Assembly (NCBI GenBank): GCA_008694505.1
Contig: VZDJ01004378.1
Location: 5,779,532 to 5,843,531 of the forward strand
Origin: Cyanoderma ruficeps
Lineage: Eukaryota > Chordata > Aves > Passeriformes > Timaliidae
Direction: 5' to 3'
Length of the DNA: 64,000 nucleotides
Shown here: piece by piece, positions 34,849 through 45,235 of the stretch
How positions within the stretch are numbered: position 1 is the stretch's first letter
Layout of the letters: every line of letters starts with the position of its first letter
Translations under genes and position numbers: made by a program
The notes under the pieces: generated by a model
Database searches by the model: none
The model's input: only the letters and a program-made list of their open reading frames with translations
Told to the model about the DNA's origin: nothing

Positions 34849-37800
34849 AGCCAAAAATGACAAGATTACAGAATACTGGTATTGAAGATGAGAAATTATC
34901 CTTGTTCAAATAGCTACCAGTCTCAATCAACAAACAAGAATGGATGGAAGGAGAAGAATATACCTTTCATGCCAATACAACAGAGTATGGCTGCAAGCTC
35001 CATGATAATTCCATGACTGGTTAATTTTTTATTTCATTACTTCACTTTTCGGGTGAGAATCACAGAAACCAGCTGCATCATTCAGTCTCTGTGTGAGCAG
35101 TTTCGTGCAGCTTTCCTTCCAGCTTCCTACTCAGATAGAAAATGTGATTTCTGCTTACAAATCGAGTTGTTTCCATATTTTATGCAAGAAATAATATAAA
35201 TTTACATCCCTTGGAATTTCTTAGTCATTATCAAAGTCTACAGCTACAGTTAGATCAAAGCCTACAACTGCAAGCAGGTGATAGAGTCAGTAGGGAATTA
35301 AGAAAATACATCCTTTAGAAGAAATTGAGAAGTCTGGTAATGAAAGGAATTTCATAAATGACATGTTTTACTTATATTCAGTGCTTGAAAAGAAGAAGAA
35401 TGAAACTCTCTACTGTGCTGTCTTCTTTCATGCTGTGCATCATACTGGAAGGGACAGAGGGAAAGGGGGAACAGCTGCCTTGGACACCAGCAGGAATTCA
35501 GAATCAACAAAAGATCCCACTGAGTTCCTGCTCTGTGGGCCACTGATGACTTCCAACCCAGATGCACATTTGTGCCACTACCCTTGCCCGCCTGCAGTAT
35601 GCACTGAATTAAAATGTGTCTCCTTCCACTTCCACTGTCCTGCTCTCCACAGTCACCCCACAGTCACCCTACCCATTTGCTAGCTTTTGATCTTTCATGC
35701 AGCCACTTTGTGATGGTGACTGGGTTTTTTCACTGCTCGGGGTAAAGAGAATCCAGAATTATAAGCAAACAGCTGAGAACAACTGGAAAGTGCTTACAGC
35801 TGCTTAACTTACAATGTCATTCAGCTGGACACAAGATAGAAGCATTTTGAAATAGCTTGGGGAGTCCTCAAGGAGGAATATGTTCTTGATGTCACAGGAC
35901 TCCAGCTCTTGGAACATCTATCACGCTCACCTCCTGCACCCAATCAGCATTTAAGTCACTCTGGATATGTTAACAGGTAGTTTTGGACAGGAAGTGCTGA
36001 TACCCAAACACATACTCTCATCTAGATAATGTCATTAATAATGAGTTTTCAGGTTTCCCTCTCTGATTCTTTTCAAGCTGAAAGGTAAGGAACTTCCTTC
36101 ACAGAAGCAAGTCCAAAACAAAGGTCATTACTAACTTCAGTATCTCACATTCCCCTAATTTAAGGAATAGTAAGAACACTTTAAATAGAAGTGTTAAGGG
36201 TCCTTTCAGTCTAGGAAGACAACAAGCTCACCTTGACCTAAAAGAAGACAAGGGAGTAACACACAGAAGCCAAAACTGGAAACTAAAATCTGAGAACGAT
36301 TTTTTACTTAAGACCAATTTGGAAACCTTTTCTCTTTCTCTTCAGAATAAATCTGGCAGTTTTCAAGTTAAGGTAGTTTTAGAATGGATTAAAGCAAGGT
36401 TTATATTGAAAGATTTTTTAACAGTAACTTTAGAGAGCAGAATGGATTGATGAAACTTTAGACGAAATTCAGCTCCCTTGGAATATGCTATTTCAGAAAA
36501 CTTGATATGCTCAACAAAGAGAATACAATGTAAAAATTTTGATAATTCATTTTGAAATAGCTTCATTCTGATTTTTTTTGCCCTATGTTGTAGTATAACA
36601 AAATTTAAAAATTCAGAGATTAAGGGAAACATTTTTACTTTATTGAAATAAGAAGTTTAGTATGAATTTTAAAATATTGAGGTGGGATATTTTTTTTGCT
36701 TTTTCCTTTATGAAAAACCTTGACATTTGAGAGTATATTTCACCTTAGAAACTTTGACAAATTTTGACATCTTTTGAAAACAGAATGCCCATCATACAGA
36801 TAGTTGGCTTTTCACCTGGCACAAAATTTTAACCTGTACTGTGCACACTATGGTTTCTAAGCTGTACAAACATTAGTTAATGCTTTTGAGCATCTTGAAA
36901 TCCATTTTAAGGTAACTGAATGTACAGCAAACTGTGTGCACTCAGTATATGTACAGGGAAGGCAGGAAAAGCACAGGAAGGACATTATAGTCACCTGAGA
37001 CAAAAATAATTCCTAATCTTTGAAAAGAAAACAAGAGAGAAATTTGGGTTACTGAGCTTGTACATTGTCATAGAGGTGGTTGTTACTGATAAAGTTATCT
37101 TTATCACTTTAGCATTTTGTAAAACTCACTCCTTAACTTTGAAATGGTTCGTCCTCATTAACTCTTGTGTTGCTACTGCAGTTATCCATTATTAAAGAAC
37201 TGTATACACCTATTTCATAGAACAACAAATCACTAGTTGTATTAGTTTCAATAAATTGTTAATCCATTACTCTAGATTGCAGAAGTCAATTAGTTGGTTA
37301 AAATTAAAGTTTCTCACTGTAAAAACACCTTTTTCCAGTACACAAAAAGGATTTTAGCACTTACGTCTCCTCTATGCAAGATGCATAGGACACCAGGTTA
37401 AGGAATTTGAGATTGAAACATGCAATGGCCAAGTTAGCATTGGAAAGTAGACAACTTTTAACACCCCTAACAGAAACAACAGAAGAGCAAGGAAATATAA
37501 TCATGTTGCATCTACTTAGATATTAGAGCTTTAGCAGATTTTTGAACTCTTATAATTTTGTCATGAGGCACCTTTTTTCTTTTCTTTGACTTCAAAATAC
37601 AACCAAGACCTCTGAACTGAAAACAAATGAATGAGACAATTCATGGTTTTGGTTTCATATGGAGAAAAAAATGCTGTATATATTTTCCCAAACTTTTTGT
37701 TCCTGAAGAGACTGCAATCCTGACTGGGCTCCTAAATGTGTCAAGGCATCCCCTGTGTTCCTGCTCCTCAAATCCAACAAACCAGAGGAGTTTAGGATTG

Positions 37801-38459
37801 CACTGCCATTGCTACCAGTTCTGAGAAGTAAGGTTTCCTTGACATGAGAAGTAGTATGCTCAAAGGCAAAAGGGATACGTGCCCAGGTCTCATATCTTCC
37901 AATAGGTAATGGTCAGATAAACATTCCAACACAGACCTACAAAGGTTTCCAAGGCCCAATAACCTAGGTATAGTCAAAGAGGCACAGACGTCTGGCTTGC
38001 AATATAATAATAGGAGAACTATTAAGGCAAAAAGAAATGTATAATTTAATAAAATCAAGCCTTTTTTGAGTCTTTCCAGTATTTTGATTTGGTTCTGCCC
38101 AGCAGTGGTTTCAGTAGAGGCTAAAAAGAAGAGGTCACCTTCCCCTACCCCAGCACTACTGTGATGTAGCATAACTAAGTCGGGTAGATGAAGGAACATG
38201 AACTCTCTGTTCAGAAAATTGCATTCAGCTTTCTGTTTTGTGACAGTAAAATGTTTATGCTTCTTATCATTCTACCAGCCAGTCTGAGTTTTCTGCAAAA
38301 GTCCACCATAAAATGCATAGAATTTCTCCAGCATTTATTTTTGCCCTTTCTTTGCAATAACTGAAAGACTCACTGCAACTTTGACAAGGTATTTAATAAT
38401 TGACTTTATTTCTTTCAGTCACAGAAAATAGAATTTTTCTTTAAAAAATAGATTAAAAA
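34849..38459. other. Unique non-coding DNA, slightly G+C-richer at 35380-35690
   Basis: No gene or repeat family is recognised. Overlapping frames on both strands at 35352-35683 (106 codons plus, 71 minus) reflect a small G+C-richer patch. Minus frames at 36363-36632 (89 codons) and 37792-38199 (135 codons, Leu-rich) have no identifiable domain; the latter is longer than usual for this composition but lacks any supporting feature. Confidence 0.45.
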
Positions 38460-38920
38460 CTCGTGATTCTGTTTGATAAAGTCAGTTAATTATACCACAG
38501 TAAATCGCAGAAGGTCATACTGACATCTGGCGGCCTTTCAGAGATACTAAAATTGCTCCCAGCAAATAATGCGAGAACGGTAACAATATGAAAATGACAT
38601 TTTGGTTCTCTTTGTATCTGTCCACATTTAGCAATTATTAGTCAAGACCTGAGTTAAGAGGTAATGAGTCCACACAAGTATGGCATTTAATTAGCTACCA
38701 TGTTAAGTCTCGTTTGATGCTGCCCTGGCTGCAGGCATCAGAAAGCCACAAGCTTTCATAAATAGCAATTACGGGTGCTAAAGCTGTCACCATCACTCTT
38801 AAACTGCTCTGGGAGTTATCAGGATATTTCACAGTGCCACATTTCATTAAACAGGACTTCAGCCAGTGGGAGTAAAAGCATCTTATTACTAATATTGTTA
38901 TCATGGGATCTAGTAGATCT
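38460..38920. promoter_or_regulatory. Candidate conserved enhancer-like element
   Basis: In an A+T-rich, CpG-poor region this segment keeps several CpGs, including four at 38506-38576. It also carries a cluster of homeodomain core sites: TTAATTA at 38486-38492, CAATTATTA at 38632-38640, TAATTA at 38688-38693 and CAATTA at 38766-38771. Composition is even, with no repeat or poly(A) signature. Such texture is typical of conserved non-coding elements that act as developmental enhancers. Overlapping frames (38695-38904 minus, 38775-39095 plus) do not look coding. No alignment was possible, so conservation is inferred. Confidence 0.35.
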
Positions 38921-41900
38921 AATCATGGACCAGATCTCTATCACAGAAGGCACTATACAAACCATGGAACTGATGGACCCATCCATAGTAGACTATAGTC
39001 TAATTATAAGACAAGGAACAGTCAATAGATTGAAGCAGATTGGAGGTGCTACAGGCCAACACATTAGAGTCCAGTCTCTGAGAAAATGTCACTAAATAGG
39101 AACCCTTTAAAAAAAAAAACCATAAAGGAGGCTGAAGTCTCCTGTGGTGGTGTAAGAGAACCAAACTCTGAGAAAGAAGACTCTCTTTCCTGTTAAAACA
39201 GTATATATTTTGAGGGGGAAATATCTCTGCTTCATCTATGGAAGGGATTATTTATGTAACAGGAGAAGCTCCCCTAAATAAGGTACAGCAAAGGTCTTGG
39301 CAGACACACTGCACCACTACTGCTAAAAGAGGAAAGAAAATATTGCCTTCTCCCCTCTGAAATAAAGAGTAGTGTGTACTTTTGCACTCACTGTTGTGAA
39401 GTCTGCTCTGATGTCACCTGTTGAAGAGGGGGAAAGAAGTGATCTGATTCACTCCTCCATGCACTAAAACACACAAAGAAAACCAGATGAGCCTTTGCTG
39501 TTAGCTGTCATCAAGAATTTCATTTTAGATCAAGAGAACAAAATCCTGCCAGAAAAGGATTTCCTGTCAATTGCCAGGCTGCTGGTTCCATCACAAGAAA
39601 TTATCAAGAACTAGGGTCTCCATCACAGAGAAACGAAGTCCACCAGAAATTGTATAATAAATTATATAAACTTCATCCTGAATCTGTTCAAGGAATGGGT
39701 AGATATTTCCCACATAGAGGAAATTCTGAAGGACATTTTACAATATTAAAACTCTTTAGGGTTTTTGTGACATTTTAGTTCATTTAATTTTTTTCTATTA
39801 CAATATTTTAAGATTAAGGGTGAGGTAGTCTACCTATCATGTATGGACTACACCTAAAATACTGCCTGAATGATTCATTCACTTTGCAATCTACCAGCTT
39901 ACCAAATCCTTTTCTTGGATTCTGTCCTTCAGATGCAGGAAGAAAACATATCATAATCCAAATAAATTATTGTCATAGCTCAGCCCTTGCTTCCTGAAGC
40001 CTGGCATCTTCTGCTCCCTATCCATATGATCAAATGGAAAGAACCTTCTGATTGCACAACCCAACATCCACTAACACTTGGCTGCTACAGGTCCATCACA
40101 TGAAGGGGCACAAACACTTTTTGGTGGTCCATCCAAAAGTCCTGATTACTGCTTTGCTTCCTCCATGCCGGATCCTGAGTTCCGTTGTCCCACAATAGAA
40201 AGGTGCCAGAAGTGCCCACCTTCTGGGATGAGAGAAGATGTGAGGGCTGGTTTGTGAAAACAGATTTGGGCAGAATGATGCAGGCAAGGAAAGGAAACAA
40301 AGGAGTTGAGACCAGAAATAGCCTCAGGAGTCTGTTTTTTTAGGGACTCGCGTCCATAAAGGGTCTGCAAATGATCCCAGGGTGAGCAAGGAAGAGACAC
40401 TTTTGAAGCAAGAAAAAAATCCTTCAGGCACGCAAGTGCAGCAAAAAAGGAGGCATGGCATAGAAAGAAAAATATAATCTAGATATAAAGAACTAGTTTC
40501 TTAATATGCATGGAAGAGAAACCTTCTCAGCAGACGCTGATGAGCTTGCAGAATATGACTGCATAATATGATTGCCCTGCAGTCACTGTTCTTCAGTTGA
40601 AATAAAAAATATCTACGGAGCTTCTTATTGTAACCACCCACTGAAACAAACACATTATGCTAATGACCTAAAACTAATAAAATATCCCAGTTAGTCCAAT
40701 GTTTACAAATTGTCCGGCAGCACATTTTGTGTTACCACAAAGCACCTGCACCTGCAGTAACTTTAAAAATTTAGTTCATCTTTGCTTTTTACTGATCCAT
40801 AGGTTTTAAAAATCTTGCAGTTTGCACTGTTACCCAGTTGATAGTTAGAATAAAGATATGTGATTGTCAATATAGAACTATTTGTAAGGGGAAATTTTTT
40901 AAAACAAGCATTATATGATATTTTTAAGGACTTAAAAGAAAACCTTTGTGGCACATTCATCTGAGGTATCTACTTGTTAACCAGTACAGTTCACTGGCTG
41001 TATATTTAGAAGCCAGAGAATCAATTTAAGTTATTATCACTAGTGTTAAATTCAAAGGTGTAGTGAGTTAGAAAAATGAGTATGTTTTATGCATGTCTTA
41101 GGCTGCTAAACCAGCAAAACTACCAGTGTTGGTGAACACCAAAATCACAGTAGGAAAACTGTGAAGACTTGTAATCATTGAGGAACACATTTATCATTTT
41201 CTATAATAATATAACATCAACAAGTCTTCAATAAATTGTCGTATACCTGAAATCAGAGAACTCAAACCTTCACAGTCACAACCATATTCAAAAAATGCAT
41301 GCATAGTGAAAACGAAAAGAATTTGATATTGATAAACCAGAGGAGTCCAATTCTTAGATGTAGTAATGTGCTACCACCTCAATATTATTTCAAAAACACA
41401 AATCTTTGTACATAATGAACAGATTTTAAAATAAGAGCTCAAAAGACACTGCACAAGACCTGTAGCTCCAGCCTCTACCAAAAGAAAATGCAAAATTGAA
41501 GCAGTTGTGGACAGCAGTTTTAACATCTGTTTCAAAACCACAGCCTCAAGAGACTGCTGGAGAGAAGCTTTTGGCAAATATATACTGACTTGGTCAGGAA
41601 ATTCATATTTCTCTTCATCTCAGCTCCTCATCACTCAAAGTTCTTTCTCAGTTCTGGGAACAGCCTACCACTCTGGAGCTCTTAAGACAACGAATATGTT
41701 TGTAACTGAATTATACACATATTTTTTAAAGAAATTAATTAAGAGAAAATACATCTAACAGAAAACTTTAGGCAAAAGTTAGTTAAGCATTACTGAACTA
41801 TTCAATATACAGTAGCAGAGCACAAGTAATAGTCTGTATCTAGTTGGTATGTTATTGGGAAAGGATGGTCAAAAGAACTTGCACACATTACTTCGAACTT

Positions 41901-42044
41901 TGATATTTATATATTACTTTGCAGTGCTCCTTTGCTTCAAAACATAACTCCAGAAGAATTCTTGAACTATTAAGGAGCATGTCAGAATAGGCCCATCAAG
42001 TAGTGAACTACTGCTTATCACTGAACTGAAATTCTGTTTTACAG
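38921..42044. other. Unique A+T-rich non-coding DNA
   Basis: No gene is called. Three overlapping minus frames at 40085-40400 (63-84 codons) mark a small G+C-richer patch. An A-run at about 39107-39119 has no recognisable element upstream. Confidence 0.5.
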
Positions 42045-42103
42045 CCTATATGGAATGGTGCCAATGGAGTGCAGCCATGTCGCCTCTGTCAGTCCCCAAC
42101 ACA
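42045..42103 (+). other. Short exon-like interval (unproven)
   Basis: A 59-base interval follows AATTCTGTTTTACAG and precedes the strong donor GTAAGTCTCAC. All three frames are free of stops. G+C content is higher than in the flanks. The length not being a multiple of three and the lack of neighbouring exons leave the coding status unknown; it could be an exon of a lncRNA or a chance pairing of splice-like sites. Confidence 0.2.
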
Positions 42104-42934
42104 GTAAGTCTCACTGGTTCACTCCAAATGTCCACTCCAGCACACACAGCAAGAGCTGACTGCAGGAGTAAAAGGCCTTTGAGCACCAGCTGAGCACCTG
42201 GAATTATTTTTTTCTACCTTTAAAAAACCTATTGTTTTGAGGACATTCACACCGAATATGTAAAAAAATGTGCCTACAATGTAGTTGGCTTGCCATACTC
42301 CTGTACCTGCATACAAACCTTGAATCAAGACTAAGTAAATTCTGTGAAAGAGAAAAATTTTACCTTTTTACCATCTCCTGATTATAGAAAATATGTGCGT
42401 CTCCAGGTGTGTATATATCACACATGAAGCAATTGCATGGGCTGGTTTTAATAGAAATTATTTTATACAAAGGAATACTGTAGGCAAAAATTGTGTGAAT
42501 GAGGGGAGGTAAGCCTAGAAAAATTAAGACATGTATCTACATGTATTACTTACTCCATAAGGCAGAAATATTAGCCACTAGGAATTATTATCTCCCAAAC
42601 TGCGCTTTAATATTCACTGTGTTCACTTTGACAGCAGCAGAAGAAAGAGCGCACACATGCCCCAGCTCTATCTCGGGCCATTAGTTCACTAATTCAAATA
42701 ATGAGTGTTAGAGCAGCATTAACCTGGGATACTTTCTGTTAGAAAATACTCCCCACACTATCTTGACTAGTAGTATTTCTATTTACACAATATGATAGAA
42801 TTGTTACCACTCCAAATTTAAGAACAATTTTTTATCCTTGGAAAATTTCAATTGCTGCTGTATAGCTTTATTTATTGAGATAAAGAGCCCAGGTAATACA
42901 ACACTTTAACAATGAAAAAAAAATTTCTAATATT
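42104..42934. other. Unique DNA, possible regulatory segment at 42590-42740
   Basis: The part around 42590-42740 keeps CpGs (GCGCTTTAAT, AGAGCGCAC, TCTCGGGCC) and TTAGTTCACTAATTC-type A+T motifs. This resembles a conserved element, but less strongly than 38460-38920. No gene is recognised. Confidence 0.35.
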
Positions 42935-43932
42935 TAATCTGAATCTCCTGTCTTGAGGCCATTTCCTCAAGTCCTATTACTGCAGGCATAGCAGGAGAGA
43001 CCAAACTCTACCCCACAACAACCTCCTTTCCCATGGTTGTAGAGATTGAGGAGCTCCTCCCTGAGCCTCCTCTTCTCAAGACTAAGCAAACTCAGCTCCC
43101 TCAGCCACTCCTCATAAAACACATTCTAGACCTTACACAACCCTGTTGCATTTCAATGTCCTTTTTAAAGAGGCCCAGAACTGAATACAGTACTTGAGGT
43201 GCAGCCTCACCAGTGCTGACTAAGGGGGATGATCACTGCCCTGGTCCTGCTGGCCACACTATCTTTGCTACACGCCAAGATACCATCGGCCTTTTTGGCC
43301 ACCTGGGCAGACACTGGCTTACATGCAGCTGTCTGTAAACCAGGACCCCCAAGTGCCTTTCTGCCAAAAAGCTTTTGAGTCACTCCTCCCTGGGCCGGTA
43401 GTGCTGCATCCAGTTGCTGCAACATGAGTGGGAGGACCTGTCACTTATTGAACCTCTTGCCTTTGTCCTCAGCCCATTGATGGAGTCTGTCCAGTTCCCT
43501 CTGCAAGACCTCCCTACTTTCGAGCAGATGAGCACTCCTACCCAACTCAGTGTCATCTACAGATTTACAAGGGTACACTCAATCACCACATCCAGATCAT
43601 TAATAAAGGTGTTAGACAGGAACAGCCCTAAAAACTAAACCCTGGGGAGCACCATGAGTGACCGGCTGCCAACTGGATTTAACTCCATTTGCCACAATTC
43701 TCTGGGCCTGGCCATCCAGGCAGTTTTTTCCCATCAAAGAGTCCACCATCCAAGTTGTAAGCAGAAAGGTTTTTTAGGAGGATGGTGTGCTTTGTAAAGT
43801 AAACACTAAAGTAAATACTTTGCTGAAGTCTAGATAGACTACAGCCACAGTTTGTCCCTCATCTACTAATCACGTCACTTTGCCATGGAAGAAGACCAGG
43901 TTGATCAAGCTTTTGTAAATCCATGGCTGTCA
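42935..43932 (-). mobile_element. CR1 LINE fragment (RT C-terminal region and 3' UTR), minus strand
   Basis: Reverse-complement CR1 through 'CCTCCCTGAGCCTCCTCTTC', 'CTCAGCTCCCTCAGCCACTC', 'GAGGCCCAGAACTGAATACA', 'GTCCTGCTGGCCACACTATC', 'GGCCTTTTTGGCCACCTGGG', 'TTGATGGAGTCTGTCCAGTT', 'CATCCAGATCATTAATAAAG', 'AACTGGATTTAACTCCATTT' and 'ACTTTGCTGAAGTCTAGATA'. These belong to the RT domain and downstream part of ORF2. The extreme 3' terminus (the ATTCTRTGA end) is missing on the left, so this copy is truncated on both sides. It has many stops and indels. Small frames (43207-43425, 43414-43638) are remnants or shadows. Confidence 0.92.
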
Positions 43933-44160
43933 ACATTTTTCTGAATGGCAGCACAGCCATTTGGGGTCCCTTGGCAAACTCCCTGAGAGTGCACTCTGTC
44001 CTATCATTCAGGTCACTAATGAAAGTTTTAAACTCTATTGGCCCTGATATCAGCCTCCAGAACTAGGAAATGGCCTCTCACGATACTTCAGGTCACTGAC
44101 CACAGCACCTGGAGCACAGCTGTATCCTTCTGTAAAAATTTGCCCTAAACCATTTCAGTA
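43933..44160 (-). mobile_element. Second CR1 fragment, minus strand
   Basis: 'AAACTCCCTGAGAGTGCACT', 'CTGTCCTATCATTCAGGTCA' and 'CTCTATTGGCCCTGATATCA' repeat the CR1 RT-region segment already present at about 43570-43640. The sequence order therefore restarts here, which marks a separate, more diverged CR1 copy abutting the first in the same orientation. Right border is approximate. Confidence 0.7.
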
Positions 44161-44629
44161 AGCCACATACTTGTGTATGAAAGAAAGCTACACACTAGAA
44201 ACCTCAGAATCTGAAGTGCTGGGCTCAGAGACTTCTCACCTTATTTGGGCATATAAAAGTTAAACACCAAAATATAACCTAATTTATATAGCTGGAGAGT
44301 CTCTTCAGAGCCAAAGGAAAGAGGCAGATCAGAGAACAGTCCACTCTAAAGGCTCCAGGGCAGATCAAATGAATCCTGTTGTGCAGCTATTTCTTTCTCC
44401 ATAATATCTGGAAGCCAAAGATAACTGATTTAATCTTCAACACCTAACCTGTATATTCCAACATATAACAAGATGATCTGTCTCATCACTTTATCTTCTT
44501 GAATTTTTAGCTGCTTATAGAAATACAGAGGTAAGACATTATCAATAGCACCTTAGATTCCTTAGGCATAAAATCTTAAATCATCAGTTCTAATCCTTCA
44601 CTCCAAGATGAGAAAAAATATATTTAAAC
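44161..44629. other. Unique non-coding DNA between CR1 remnants
   Basis: No recognisable feature. Confidence 0.5.
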
Positions 44630-45235
44630 CATTCTTAAGAGATGTCAGCCTGATTTGTTCTCAAAATTTTCCTTAATGGGAATTCCATTCCATGCCTTGT
44701 TAGCTTGTCCCTGAGTAATTCTTATAACTAGAAAAAGCCCCCAATCTCAACTGTCCCTTAGAGAAAAGAAAGGAAGCGAAATTCTTGCACACTGTCAACA
44801 TGTGGAGGTCATTTCGTAGTTTTGTTTTACAACCACTTTTTATCTCCACTATTTCTCTTCCAGAGGAAAACAACTTAAACGTTCCACCTTTCATCCTAAA
44901 TTTTATACTTAAAGTTCTGATTATTTTGATTACTCTCTTAACCTGCTCTCTGCAATTTTTCAGCATCTGCTTTAGCATGAAATACCCAGTATGGTGATCA
45001 AACTCCAGCTGAAACCTTACTACTGCCTGCCAACTTAGCAGAATGATTAGTTGCCATGCCCTCAGTACAAAACTTGCATTAGCATATCCCAGAACAACAC
45101 CTCTTGTGAATGGCTTAGCATTGTTCTGTTTAGTCAAAAACAGTTTGTCTTCACTCAAATCCTTCTTTTCTATATTAGGTGTAGTACTTGGCTTTATACT
45201 AATCCTTAGCAATGAATCCTTGTTCTGCCATTTTG
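44630..45235 (-). mobile_element. Ancient CR1/L3-like LINE remnant, minus strand
   Basis: Much more diverged than the other CR1 copies but colinear with the reverse complement of old amniote CR1. It runs 'GGAATTCCATTCC...CTTGTTAGC', 'AATTCTTATAACTAGAAAAA', then 'AAACTCCAGCTGAAACCTTA', 'GCAGAATGATTAGTTGCCAT', 'GCATATCCCAGAACAACACC' and finally 'TAGGTGTAGTACTTGG'. This order matches the 3' UTR then RT C-terminal portion. On the minus strand a 170-codon open frame (44700-45212) lies entirely inside the remnant. It spans what should be partly non-coding CR1 sequence and does not read as a clean RT, so it is not called a gene. The frames at 44785-44997 and 45043-45264 (plus) are antisense shadows. 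Confidence 0.7.

Noticed and set aside
37792..38199. 135-codon Leu-rich minus frame as a membrane protein
   Set aside because: No start-context, splice or family support; Leu richness alone is not evidence.
23165..38340. Shared 'TTTCTCCAGCATTTAT' at about 23165 and 38324 as a dispersed repeat
   Set aside because: A 16-base match is about what chance allows across 64 kb.
44700..45212. 170-codon minus-strand open frame as a protein-coding gene
   Set aside because: It lies wholly inside an ancient CR1 remnant, spans its 3' region and does not read as an intact known domain; kept only as an observation.
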